Positions 36,990-48,292 of a DNA stretch of 64,000 bases are shown here, piece after piece. The DNA is from Hippophae tibetana. Lineage: Eukaryota > Streptophyta > Magnoliopsida > Rosales > Elaeagnaceae. The stretch is taken from NCBI GenBank assembly GCA_037013495.1, contig CM072810.1, forward strand, positions 32,765,843 through 32,829,842, written 5' to 3'. The notes beneath the pieces were generated by a model. The model did no database searches. It was not told the origin of the DNA and saw only the letters and a program-made list of their open reading frames with translations. Numbering within the stretch: position 1 is the stretch's first letter; each line of letters starts with the position of its first letter. A program made the position numbers and the translations under genes.

Positions 36990-37880
36990 AAATGTGTGTA
37001 GCATCGGTTGACATCTAGGACCGATACTACACGTAGGATTTTAAGTCAGTTCTACTTGTCAACTAATGCTACACGTGGCTTAAGTTGGTTGACATGTAGA
37101 ACCGGCTTAAAATCATATGTGTAGTGTCAATTGACAGGTAGAACCAACTTTAAATCCTACATGTAGCATTGGTCCTACATATCAGCCAACTTAAAAAATT
37201 ACAAAAAAATAAAATAGCAGCATCAGTTGAAACGTAAAAACAACTTAAAATCCTATGTGTAGCGTCCGTTGACACGTAGAACCGACTTAAAATCCTACGT
37301 GTAGCATCCATCCTACGTGTCAATCGACTAAAACAATTACAGAAAAATAAAATAGTAGCATCGATTGACATGTAGGACTGATGCTACACGTAGGATTTTA
37401 AGTCAGTTCTACGTGTGAACTGATGCTACACGTGGCTTAAGTCGGTTGACACCAAGAACGAACTTAAAATCCTACGTTTAGTGGTCGGTCCTATGTGTCA
37501 ACCGACTTAAAACATTATAGAAAAATAAAATAATAGCATCAGTTGACACGTAAAATCACTTAAAATCCTACGTGTAGTGTCAATTGACATGTAGAATCGA
37601 CTTTAAATCCTACATATAGTGTCAATCCTATATGTCAATTGACTTGAAAAATTACAGAAAAATAAAATAGTAGCATTGGTTGACGTGTAGGATCGACGCT
37701 ACACATAGGATTTTAAGTTGGTTCTATGTGTCAACTGACACTACACGTGGCTTAAGTTGGATGACATGTAGAATCGACTTAAAATCCTATGTGTAACGTC
37801 TATTTACACGTAGGACTGACACTAGTTTTTTAATTTTTAAGTCAATCTTTCAACGTACCAACTTTAAATTCATTATAAGT
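36990..37880. repeat. CACTA subterminal repeat array
   Basis: Many copies of gttgacacgtag / ctacacgtaggattttaag(t/c)cggtt in both orientations, organised in blocks of roughly 140-180 bases marked by acagaaaaataaaatagtagc (for example 37330 and 37515). In En/Spm such arrays are binding sites for the TNPA-type protein. Short frames across it (repeating VSTDATHRI) are translations of the array and not genes. Confidence 0.8.
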
Positions 37881-39137
37881 TAGTTTTTCCCAAAATTTGA
37901 CTTTAAATTATGACTCAATTACTTCTTTTTGTAGTAGTTTCATGAATTTTCTTTTCATACACAACTAGGGATAAAGGTTGCACGTTACCATAATTATTGG
38001 CCAATAGTTATATCTACTACTAAGGGAACTGTGTGGATTAATTCCATCAGCATCAATGGAAAGATGAAGATTGCGCGAATCAGATGCAAATTAAGGGGAT
38101 AAATTATCTACTACTTTCTAATTTAGAATATCAAAAGGATGATAAAGCATCCCATCATTATATCGATTATCTGAATGTCAAGTCAGCATCTTTGATGTAT
38201 CTTCACTTTTGAACAACCTTTGAAAGTGAGGACTCAGAGGAAATTACTAAAGAACCTTTGCGACCATGCCTTTTTTAGGTGTTGTCTCATTTGTAGCATG
38301 CTTCAATCTCGATTCTTTACACACGAGACAATTATCTAATGTCTTATGATATTCCATGCCAAATCGATTAAGAGATTTCTTCACTTCATACATTAAAGAT
38401 AGTAATTCATTACCCTCAGAAAACATATCTATTAGTACATATAGTAATTCTATGAATCCCTTGTCAGAAAAACCATTTTTTTCCTTCACATTGCACAAAT
38501 GAACCAATCTCGCCATTTTAGTGTATTTCTTGCCCTTTGGATACAACGGTTTTTAAGGGTTTTCTAGAAGTTTTTTAAATGTTTTGGGATCATCCTCATG
38601 TAGTTCATCTTTAATAAAATGAAATATATTTTATGTCTGTACATTCTGATAAGATATATATAATCCACTCACATTCTTATTTATCTCTTCACCATAAGTA
38701 TTATCAATATTTTCTTCATGATAATACCAACATTTATAACTCAAAAGAATACCACTACGGATAAGGTGATACTTAACCTCATCAATATCATGAAATTTCT
38801 CATTTTTACACTTAACAAATGGGAATCGAATCATACTAATTTCATTATTACTATTTCAATGAGAAAATTCCAAGAAACTTTCAACTCCAAAATTGTAGTC
38901 TTGCTTAATTCTACACTTTGGCATCAAAGATTTGTCTATTTTCTTTTAATGACATTAAGCATATGAAATATGTATCCAACCAATATACAATAGATATTAT
39001 TATATATGAATTCCCTAATTATTAGAATATCTATCAAAATATCATATAAAAATAAATACATAAAAACAAAATAATTAATAAACTCATAATAACATTAACA
39101 AATATATAATATTAATAATATATAATATATAATAATT

Positions 39138-39143
<6 letters not shown>

Positions 39144-39176
<33 letters not shown>
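39144..39176. repeat. (AT)n microsatellite
   Basis: About 16 AT units in an exceptionally AT-rich stretch (39000-39300) within the outer CACTA. Confidence 0.9.
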
Positions 39177-39181
<5 letters not shown>

Positions 39182-39785
39182 CATGTAATTAATAATAATA
39201 AATATTTTATACATATATATGATAATAAATATTAATAAACCCATTTTATATTATATACATATACACACACATATATATATATTTCATGTATGTACATAAA
39301 CATAATTTTCAAAAAATTTAAGTTTGAAATAAATTAATATATATCAAAAACCTAAATACATACAATTATTATAATAAATAAATGAATAAAATTCCTTATT
39401 CTCTTCTAAGCTTGAATAAAAATACACAACTTACATAACACAAAAATTTATACACATAATCAATAACACGTAATATACATTAAAATAAAAAAAATATGAA
39501 TAATAAGTATAAAATAATTTGTAGAAATACTTACAAGAGTAAATAAAGTGACAAAATGAAGAAAAAAATGTGTTTGGTAAGTGAGAAGAGATAAAAGGAA
39601 ATAAAACATGGTAACGTCGGTTGACATGTAGGACCGACCCTACACGTAGGATCGACACTATACGTAGACATAACATCGGTTCTACGTGTCAACCAATGCT
39701 AGTTTTTATAATTTTTTAAGTCGTTGTTATAAGTGGGTTTTGGACAAAAACCGATTTTAAATGGTTGAAGCTTATTTACACTATA

Positions 39786-40805
39786 AGAACACTCCAAACC
39801 AATCAAGAGATCTATTTTCTCACAAGTGTGTTTGGGCACAAAGTTTCTATAAATTGAGTGCTAGAAAAATTCCCCAACTCTTAGTGTTGGCTTGCCACAA
39901 TGAGGGGAATAGTGTACTTAAATAACATCCAAATTTGCATTGATTAGGAATAAAACTAGTAAATCCACTACACCTAGATAGTCCATTGCACAACTAAATT
40001 GTGTGATATGTAAGAATCCAATTCTCACACTCCATCTCTCTATATGTCACGCCAACATGGGATTTGATTGCATAAATATGTGCTATAATTTAATCCCTAT
40101 ATCAAATCATATTTTATAATTACTAAAATATCTATACTTGAGCATTTAAATGTCTACCTAATATTTTAATTAATTTATATAATTATTTTTTTCGCTATTC
40201 CATGGATTAAATAACTAGGCCAAAACTACTAACTTACCCTCACATATTTATTAGACATTTACAACCCTTATAAATAATCCTAATAAATAAATATACATTT
40301 GATCATTTAGATAATAAAATCCAAATTAGTTCTTTATTTTTATCTTGGAAGAAACATCATTTAGTCATTATTATGGAGCGAACTAGGGGATTGATGGAAC
40401 TATGATTTCAAGCTTAAATAAAGACTTGATACATTATTTAACCCCTTAATAAGTATCAATCTATATGAATCTTAAGGTTGCTCCACTATAAAACTAATTT
40501 TAAACTCTCAAATATGACAATTGATATTTACGCAACACAATATATTTGAGTAATCCATTGATAGAACCATTAGGTCTAGATTAATCTTCCATAGCAATTT
40601 CATAACACAACTGATGGCATTAAATAATTGTTACCACTTCTATTACTTATTTTCCTTGAGTACACAGATGCATATGAACAATTATCTAATCATACGATAG
40701 ATTGTATGGAGTTATCCATGCTTTGAATGACTAAACAAGGGAACTACTATCTAGCATCTATGAATAGACAACATGGATTCCATATCTTTTGAGATAACCT
40801 ATCAA
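39786..40805. other. gene-free stretch
   Basis: AT-rich, with no protein family or repeat signature recognised between the CACTA end and the LTR at 40806. Confidence 0.35.
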
Positions 40806-42122
40806 TGATAACTCAACAAAAGTAGAGTTATTTAGCCACTTGTAAACCCATTATTTGTCTTATTTTGTGCTAAATATCATGAAAATGGTTAATTTGTGTT
40901 TAATTATTTCAAATGCTAAATATAGGTAGAACGATGGCAATTGGAATGAAAGCGAGACAAAAACAGGAAAAATCAATCCATGCCATGGTAGGCAAAAATC
41001 TGTACCTCCGTGTACCTATTTACATTGATGATTAGCATGATCCATGCCTCGGTGGGGAGTTTTATATACCCTAACAAGTGTTGTTTCTCATTGAATATTT
41101 CCACAATAAATCCATTTTTAATCTTTCTTTCATCCTCAGCCCTTGGATCTTTTAGGAGCTGATCAAATAGTCCATATCATATTATATATTTTCCCTTAAA
41201 TTAACCTTAATGAGGCATCATTGAAATACATAGTTAATAATCAAAAACCTACAGTAGCTAAAAAGCGAGAAAAGAGAGAAAAAAATCAATAGAAGATTAA
41301 GGAAGACACAATTTTGTGAAGAATTTAAGAGAAGATTAGTGCTAAAATAAAGAGATTGAGTGTATCTCTTCTTCTTCTTTCTTTATCAATTTTTATGTCT
41401 TTTTATATGAAATTTTGAGCTTTATGAGCTTAATTATGTTTAGCTTATTTATTAATCTATGGATCTTATGAACCAAATTTTCTACATGTATTGATATAAT
41501 ATTTTCCCCAATTGTGATTATAATTCAATTATATTATTTAATATGATTTTTATGCTATTAATTGTCAAGGTAAAAATTGATCTATACAGGCAATTAAATA
41601 GATTAAATAGATTTGATAGAATTATTTAATTATTTATCTTGATTAAATAACATGCATAGTTTCTAGAAAGACATGTGTGATTTTTATGTGTGTGTAATCT
41701 ATATTTGATGAACTTAATGAGTAATATGCAATCTATTTTGCATGAGAATGTGATTAGATTAATTAATACATGGTGTGTAGTTTAATTGAGAGAGAATGCA
41801 AGCTAGGTTAGATTCAATTGATCATGTAATTAGTTTCTCATTATTTTGGGAGAAATTTTAGTGATTCACATGCTTAGAAAATTGGGGGATTAAAGATTCC
41901 TATGTCATTTTCTCATTTTTTTTCGTAATTATTGAGTTTTAATTTGAGTAATTAGTTGTAATTTATTTTTGTATTTTTATAATTTTCTATTGTCCAAATA
42001 GTATTCGTAATAGCCATATTGGTACTTAGTTATAAGTTACATAACTCCCTGTGGGATCGATATGGGTACTTAGGGTACATTATATTACTTGCACAACTTG
42101 TATACTTGTGATTAACGTGTCA
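40806..42122 (+). repeat. probable solo LTR of a Gypsy element
   Basis: It starts TGATAACTCAACAAAAGTAG and ends ...TTAACGTGTCA, with the U5-like phrase ctccctgtgggatcgatatgggtactta near 42050 that is common at plant Gypsy LTR ends. No primer binding site follows and no PPT precedes it, so it stands alone. Flanks atcaa and atcat match at 4 of 5 bases, compatible with an aged 5-bp duplication. Its leader (ctttatcaatttttatgtct) matches the fragment at 20480-20570. Confidence 0.6.
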
Positions 42123-42499
42123 ATCATCGAACCATAAACACAAAAATACAAGGCATCTTAGTCTACTAGTATGGGCATTGTCAAGTAAATCCATTACAAC
42201 AAGGGACCAGCTAAATCATTTAGGACTAAAGATAGTCATGCACATGGTCATCAAGTGACATAAAGAAACATCTATGAGTAAATGAATATTAACAATGTTT
42301 CTAATATTTCTGGAACAATCCTATTTAATCAACTATTATACAAAGTATCCACAACTAGATATCTCCCCATTAGTTACCTTAGACAAGGGTCACTCTATTG
42401 CAAATGGACATGAACTATACTAGTGACATAATTAAAGATCACATTATAAACTTTAATTAATGGTCGTAGACTACTTTGAATATTTCACTGAAAACTCAA
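42123..42499. other. short gene-free spacer between two LTRs
   Basis: No feature recognised; it separates the solo LTR from the end of the minus-strand LTR. Confidence 0.3.
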
Positions 42500-43802
42500 T
42501 TGGTACATAGTCTATAATTATTTAGGTCATACAAGTAATATAGTACTAAAGCATGCGTATTGATCCTGGAGGAGTGGAGCCTTTAATAGTAGAATACTGG
42601 TAATAAGTAATTGTAATACTATCAATAACTAATACTACTATTAAACTGAGTTATCTGGAATCTCATAACCATTTCACATGCAATTCAAAACAATCTCTAA
42701 TGATTTTCTAAATATAAATATTTAGTTACTTGATCATAGATATCGATGACTCTTTTTCAAGAAATCATATATGACTTCACATAAACAATCACATTCTCAT
42801 GCTAAATTTCTTACATGGCAATTAAACTCATATGTAATCAAACTACAAATACATTAACCATGCTTTTGTACTATTCCAATGCATATGTTAATTAATCTAT
42901 GAATAATTTAGATTACACCATTTTAAGCTAGAACACAAATCTCACAATCATGCAACTAAAGGTGAGTTAATTGAAGAATTAAGTATAAGATTAATTAAGA
43001 TATCAACTAAAGAGAAAAATCACATAAATAAATTTACTTTGATTACATACTACATGGCTAGGTTCAACTAAAATCCTAAATAATGAACCTAGGAACTCAT
43101 CATTCTAAACATAATTGACAATAAAATAAATAAGTTCATGGAAATAATCTAAATTAAAGAAGAAAGAATTACATAAATTGGTCAAGAAATCTGATCCGAG
43201 ATAAGATCAATCTTTGACTTTTTTGCACTAGCTCTGAACTATTGTTTTCCTTGCTTTTAATCATAAATAAGATAGAGGATTTATTATTCTCTTCCAAAGT
43301 GATACTAATAAGGCCAAAAACTAGCTTAATTGGTTAGGAAACATATTAGCTTTAATCAAATGGTTTAGATTCATAGTTGGATGTAAAAATATTAGCTTAT
43401 GTGTCCATTTTTCCTCCACTCAATTGGTTGATTCCCTTGCTAGATCTATCTAACTATGACATAGATCCAATTCGAGAGCACTCGACCTGCTGGAGCGACG
43501 CTTAATTGATTAAGTCCTTTTTGGATCGATAAAATCCTTATGGATTGATTAAACTACAATAAGTAAATCCACCTAAGAATCAAAAATCGAACTCAAGCGA
43601 TGCTCAATCAATTGAATGAGTCATAATTTTGTAATTTTTCTAAAAATGATACCTTGCCCATTTAGGCTTCGATTGACATCGTTCCACATATATTAGCACA
43701 TTTATATATAAGATAAAATATTTTTACTAATATTCACTCCAAAATAAGACAAATAGAAAATTTAGAATGGCTAATAACTCTACTTTTATAGAGTTATTAT
43801 CA
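42500..43802 (-). repeat. minus-strand Gypsy LTR of the same family
   Basis: The reverse complement begins TGATAATAACTCTATAAAAG at 43802. It contains the shared phrase atttgtcttattttg and ends with a U5-like segment (ggctccactcctccaggatc, about 42560) comparable to the 40806 LTR. Directly before it on the minus strand lies a PPT context, gaggacaagcaaaaagttaag then ttttaggg (43803-43840). So this is a 3' LTR whose interior lies above it. The lower boundary is approximate. Confidence 0.55.
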
Positions 43803-44290
43803 CCCTAAAACTTAACTTTTTGCTTGTCCTCAACCAAAGAAAAGACATCTTATTTATTGACTATACTAACAAGATGTGTGTATTTACTAATGAGGATGAT
43901 TCAAACTGCACATTCATGGTTGACAAAAAAATATATCCTTTAAAGATTGTATTAATGTAAAATGAAATGATTGTGTGGCAATCAATCAACACATTTTGAT
44001 CTAAGAGTATGCAAGGTGTTATTGATGGAACAACTTTGTGTGTGTGGTCAAATCATGTAACTCACTATACATATGAGATAGTTTCATGCAAACAATACAA
44101 TTGGCATAGTGTTTCAAAACAAATCTCATAATTCCATTCTTCTCACCTTTTTTCACTAATGTAAATGGATATTTGTTAGAAATCAATAGGGCTTCACATG
44201 CTTATAATGTAAGGCTTAGATTTGGTTTTGGGTTTGTATTTGTGAATATTTAGGCTAGTTGAAAAGTGGATGTATATAGAAGAGACACAG
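43803..44290 (-). other. 3' interior end of the minus-strand Gypsy element
   Basis: The PPT-like aagttttaggg at 43803-43813 and the gaggacaagcaaaa motif upstream are typical of the end of Athila/Tat interiors. The remainder, to about 44290, is non-coding and merges into LTR-like sequence of another element without a visible boundary. Confidence 0.4.
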
Positions 44291-44329
44291 ATGCACTTAG
44301 AAAATGTGTGCCTAAAACGGTACCATTTT

Positions 44330-46268
44330 GAATTAACGCTAGTTGGCACCCAGCCAATATGTCGTTTACCTCAATTGCATTCCAATTGATGTGTCATTTG
44401 GGCCAGTCCTTAGCTTCCCCAAATGGCATATTGTTTGGCCCAAACCACCTCTTATTCCAAAGCACCGATCATGTCCACACTATTCCACTCTCTTGACACA
44501 TGGCACAATTTGGTGTATCCATTTGACTCCATCTAATGGTCCAGAATTTAATCTGACCATAAAACCCAAAATAAAACTTTATAAATACCCACAAAATACC
44601 ATTTTGAAGGGATTGATAAGAAGAATTAAAAAAATTAGATAGAAACATTAAAAAAAATTCCCTACCGTAGATTGAAGAACATTGGAAGAAATAATGAAGA
44701 TCAAGTTTAGAGATTGATGTATTGCTTCACATTTGCATCAAAAATAAATAAGTTATCTTATTATATGTGTTACCCGTAATGTATAACTAAATAGTTGATG
44801 AGTGCTAAAAAAGCACTAAAATAACCATGATTTTATGCACATTAATTGATTAAAAATATATATATTTATATGTTTTATCATATATTTATATAAATTTTCC
44901 TTTTTCGGAATCACAGGTATTTTTATTGTTTTTCAGGTATTTTGGCTTAAAAACGTAACTTAAAGACTCAAAGAGGAATACTTGAAGCAATACATCACAA
45001 ATATATTAATAAATAAATGGGGAAAGGTTAAAAAACATGGAAAAATTGGACAAAATGGGTCAAAAAGGAGAAAATCGCGCCCAGCCGCACGCCCCTACGC
45101 GCCCAGCAGCTCTTCCGCGTGCACTGACGCCTTTTCACCCCATTTTTCACGTGCAGCCGCCCCCATGATTGTCCAATTTTTCCATGTTTGTTGACCTTTC
45201 CCCATTTATTTATTAATATATTTGTGATGTATTGCTTCAAGTATTCTTCTTTGAGTCTTTAAGTTGAATTTTTAAGCCAAAATACCTGAAAAACAATAAA
45301 AATACCCGTGATTCCGAAAAAGACAAATTTATATAAATATATGATAAAAAATATAAATATATATATTTTTAATCAATTAATGTGCATAAAATCATTGTTA
45401 TTTTAGTGCTTTTTGAGCACTTATCAATAGTTCATTGTGATTATGGGTAATAACAAGCCCTAAATTATGATTTGATATATATGAATTATGTTATTATATG
45501 AATAAAATTTCAATTATTAATTTCATGATTAATTGTCAAATCATGTCAATTCTTGAATTAGGTATACAAATAATTTTATATTTAGTTTTGTTTATTGTCA
45601 AATTATGAAGTTTATGAAATTGCTAATTTTTATAATATAATTAACAAATTGTAATTTTTCTTACAATTGGAAATAAATACTTATATTAGAAATTATTAAC
45701 GATATTAATTTCATCTAATTGAATTATTAATTCTTTGGATTATAATAAAAAATGAATTAAATTTAGTAGTAGTAATTCTGGGTTATTCAAGAGTTAGGTT
45801 GATTAATAATCGAGTTGTTAATCAATTACAAAGTATGAAGAAGTTGAGAATTCTAAGCGAACTTAAATTCCTAAAATTAAAATTGAGAAAAATAAAAGGG
45901 ATTTTAAATTTATATAATAAATTTAGAATTTGAAAAATGAATGGATCATAACATAATAAATTTAATTGTAATATAGTGGCAAGAAAATCTCATAACATAT
46001 GTTTCTCTTATTAATTCAAAAATTTATGTTTTTTTTATTTTCTTATTCTTGTATGTTATTTTATTTTTCTATAAAGACATTTAAAAACCCTTCATTTATT
46101 CTATTTGTAACTTGTTAAGATTTTATTTTAAACTAGATATTAATAATTAAATTATGTCAATCCTTTATGGTTAATGACCCTTACTTGTAATTATATTTAC
46201 AATGACACACTTTTTAAAAAGTAAAAAAGTAAGGTTAAATATTTGAGAGTCTAATTTAGACACCATCA
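44330..46268 (+). repeat. possible 5' LTR hosting the palindromic insertion
   Basis: A TATA box (tttataaatacccac, about 44578), a leader-like segment, and an end ...caccatca at 46268 placed just before a degenerate PBS suggest a plus-strand LTR. Subtracting the 44796-45426 insertion leaves about 1.3 kb. The start is uncertain, and no second copy is recognised with confidence. Confidence 0.3.
44796..45426. mobile_element. palindromic LTR-head element with 5-bp target duplication
   Basis: 631 bases made of two copies of the element A/E LTR start facing outward. The left arm, 44796-45053 (TGATGAGTGC...), pairs with the right arm, 45169-45426 (...GAGCACTTATCA), over 258 bases with about 13 mismatches by eye. 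The 115-base loop (45054-45168) continues the left LTR through its GC-rich U3 block and G-box (45148-45153) up to cccatga, where the sequence switches to the opposite strand at an earlier LTR position. It is flanked by a perfect 5-bp duplication ATAGT (44791-44795 and 45427-45431). Both outer ends are genuine U3 termini, so integrase could have joined both. It encodes nothing and would form a strong hairpin if transcribed. Confidence 0.9.
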
Positions 46269-46274
46269 AAATTT

Positions 46275-46294
46275 TGGCATAATATCGTCGGGGA
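46275..46294 (+). other. degenerate primer binding site
   Basis: tggcataatatcgtcgggga keeps the frame of the Athila-type tRNA-Asp PBS (compare 2144-2161), with several changes. It sits 7 bases after a CA-ending LTR-like segment and 300 bases before gag similarity. Confidence 0.5.
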
Positions 46295-46499
46295 TTGAAT
46301 TGATAATTTTTCTTAGTAATTTCTAAATTTTATTTTAAAATTCCTTTTATTTCTTCTTCCTAATTTGGAACAAAAACAATTATACATTTAGTATCCTCCA
46401 CTAGATGTAGCATTTAAACTTAAATTTGATGTGATTTACTTACTATCTATTTTTAGAGGTTGGTAGAAAAAGACCCAATCAAGCATCTTAAAGAGTTTC

Positions 46500-48220
46500 A
46501 TGTGGCTATTCAAGTATGAATCCAGTAGGGGTTATTGAAGAACACGTTAAACTGAGAGTCTTTTAATTCTCCATGGAGAATAATGCAAAGGAGTGGTTAT
46601 ACTATCTCTCATATGGATCTATAACCTCTTGGAGTGAAATGAAAAAGCAAATTATAGAAAGATACTTTTTGGATTCAAGAGCCACAATGATAAGAAAAGA
46701 AATATGTGGAAATAGGCAATACAATGGGGAAACATTACATGAATATTGGGAACAGTTCAAAAGGTTATGTGCTAGTTTTCCACAACATCAGATCAGTGAT
46801 CAAATTCTACTCCAATACTTTAATGAAGTACCATCACCTATGGAGAAGAATATGATTGATACTACAAGTGGTGGAGCTCTGGTAACACTGATAGATACAA
46901 GAAACCTGATGACATTGATGGCTGTAAACTCTCGATTGTTTGGTACTAGAAATGATATACCAAGAAAGATAAGTGAGTTAATTAATTCTTCTTATCTTAA
47001 ACAACAATTGAATAATTTGATTTCTTTAGTACATGAATTAGATGTAGGAAAAATGAAGTCATGTGGTATATGCTCTACAACAGGACACCCTACAGATATG
47101 TTCCCCACACTTTAAGAAGAACATACAAATGCCATTGGTGACTATCCAACACAGAGGCCTAGTTATGATCCATATGGTAATACTTATAAGCTTGGATGGA
47201 AGGATCATCCAAATTTTAGTTATGAAACTAATAATCAAGCAGCCAATCCCAAAAATCCATCCAGATTTCCTAACCCTAGAATACCTTAGCAATACCAACT
47301 TAAGCCATAATTTTCCCAACAACTCCAAGGTAAGTCTCTGGAAGAATTAGTAGTTTCTTTAACAATAAATAGTGCTAAAATTCAACAAGATACCTAGCTT
47401 TAATTCAAAACCTAGAGATATAATGAGCCAACTAGCCACAATTATAGGAAGGTTGGATGCACAAACATTTGGAAAACTCGATCCCTTCAAAAATAGTAAT
47501 TAATCCAAAATAGAATGATAGGGCCATTATTTTAAGAAATGGAAAGCAAGTATAAGAACTCTCGAAAGGTTACAAAAATATCAAATAAAAAGAGAAATAT
47601 ATTCATAGAGTGCTAGAAAGAGATGGAGCAACTGCTCCATAAGAGGATACTCTAACCCCTCAAGTTTCCCCAGAACCTTATCTTTATAATAATGCTTTTG
47701 TATTACCATTTCCTAGTAGGTTTACTAAATGAAAAAAGGAGCATGAATAAGAGGTTTTGGAGACCTTTCGTAGAGTGCAAGTTAACATCCCATTATTGGA
47801 TGCAATCATATAGGTACTATGATATGCTAAGTTCCTTAAAGATTTTTGCACTACCAAGCACAAGATGAAGGGTAATAAGGTGGTTAGTTTAATTTAAAAT
47901 GTATCTAATATGTTGCGAAGAAATTTGCTCCCTAAGTGTAAGGACCCTAGTAGTTTTACTATTCCATGCACTATAAGGACAACTAGATTTCAAAGAGCAA
48001 TGCTAGACCTAAGAGCATCTATTAATGTTATGCCTTATTCCATTCATGTTTCACTTAACATTGGTCCTCTCAAGAACACTAGTGTAATTGTAGAGTTAGT
48101 TTACATGTCTAATGCATATCCAAAGAGTGGCTTGGAAGATGTATTAGTATAGGTTAATGAGATAAATTTTCCTATAGATTTTTATATGCTAGACATGCAA
48201 GATGAAGCTAACAACATATC
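46500..48220 (+). pseudogene. Athila/Tat-lineage gag and protease remnant
   Basis: The frame 46573-47115 gives 180 codons of plant Gypsy gag: NAKEWLYYL, IRKEICGNRQYNGETLHEYW, FKRLCASFPQHQISDQILLQ, then a degraded zinc knuckle CGICSTTGHPTDMF. After stops, a spacer like SYDPYGNTYKLGWKDHPNFS (about 47160) follows. Then VNIPLLDA (about 47785), a protease-like AMLDLRASINVMPYSI (about 48000, the catalytic DLGA altered to DLRA) and IDFYMLDMQDE (about 48195). Similarity stops near 48220, before reverse transcriptase. It is a different subfamily from elements D and E. Stops and frameshifts make it inactive. Confidence 0.75.
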
Positions 48221-48237
48221 TGATGAACAAAACCAAG

Positions 48238-48292
48238 TCCCTGGCAACGGTGCCAAAAAAATGATGATGAAACAAAATCGATATCGGGTTAT
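48238..48292 (-). other. PBS-like site and LTR end in reverse orientation
   Basis: The reverse complement reads an LTR-like end (...gttt catcatca), then tttttt and TGGCACCGTTGCCAGGGA (48255-48238), a tRNA-Asp-type PBS. This marks the 5' end of a minus-strand Athila-type element of which little else remains. It abuts the plus-strand gag-protease remnant on one side and a plus-strand LTR start (48293) on the other. Confidence 0.55.

Larger units (their letters stand above)
35886..37939. mobile_element. nested non-autonomous CACTA element
   Basis: 2054 bases between CACTACGCCAAAAT (35886) and the inverted end ...CTTTTTGTAGTAGTT (37939), flanked by a 3-bp duplication TCA (35883-35885 and 37940-37942), the size expected for CACTA. 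It lies inside the outer transposase: the frame reads RKFM just before it and MLTLSI just after it. Its ends resemble the outer element's, and its right half is an array of subterminal repeats. It encodes no transposase. It carries a piece of a retrotransposon LTR (36410-36835). Probably mobilised by a transposase of the same family as the gene it disrupted. Confidence 0.88.
33405..38960 (-). pseudogene. TNP2-like CACTA transposase, split by a nested element
   Basis: Read on the minus strand from about 38830: an N-terminal transposase-associated segment (RFPFVKCKNEKFHDIDEV), then LVHLCNVKEKNGFSDKGF and MEYHKTLDNCLVC (38546-38247). A segment ending about 37943 is broken by the nested CACTA, and the frame resumes at 35885 with MLTLSISGEKYPGVDID. 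Next come HKFRYQKKPFDGEEDHD (about 35560), YWKDLNICHIFDVMHIEKNL (about 35300), GLKSHDFHILMQ (about 34970) and PTYIRWMYPFERYMQVLKGY (34720-34640). It ends with a DUF4216-like tail (NDPFKLALHAKQ, LTLPQKDFYHCDVLEDDDM). Multiple stops and shifts make it a pseudogene. Confidence 0.75.
29672..39785 (-). mobile_element. CACTA (En/Spm) transposon, outer copy
   Basis: The terminus CACTACTACAAAAAGG lies at 29672-29687, followed by subterminal repeats of the type ttaagttggttattaaccgactt. The opposite end (about 39600-39785) has related repeats (gttgacatgtaggaccgac, aaccgattttaaatgg), but its terminal CACTA repeat is eroded or lost. Inside, on the minus strand, lie a TNP2-type transposase and then a second Ptta/En-Spm-like gene, the known order of plant CACTA elements. 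A related element is inserted in the transposase. Both genes are broken, so it is not autonomous now. The preceding triplet is cat; no partner duplication can be matched at the eroded end. Confidence 0.8.

Noticed and set aside
36793..37371. Minus-strand frames with repeating VSTDATHRI-like peptides
   Set aside because: They follow the DNA period of the CACTA subterminal repeats and occur in both orientations; no independent coding signal.
36990..37880. Possible CRISPR-like array of regularly spaced repeats
   Set aside because: Repeats are in both orientations with variable spacing, inside a plant CACTA element with TIRs and a target duplication; CRISPR does not occur in nuclear plant DNA.
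44343..44642. A 99-codon plus-strand frame
   Set aside because: It lies across a TATA box and LTR-like leader; no protein similarity is visible.
44982..45240. Twin 70-codon frames on opposite strands, both starting MKQYITNILINKWG
   Set aside because: The identity is produced by the inverted LTR arms of the palindromic element and is not evidence of two genes.
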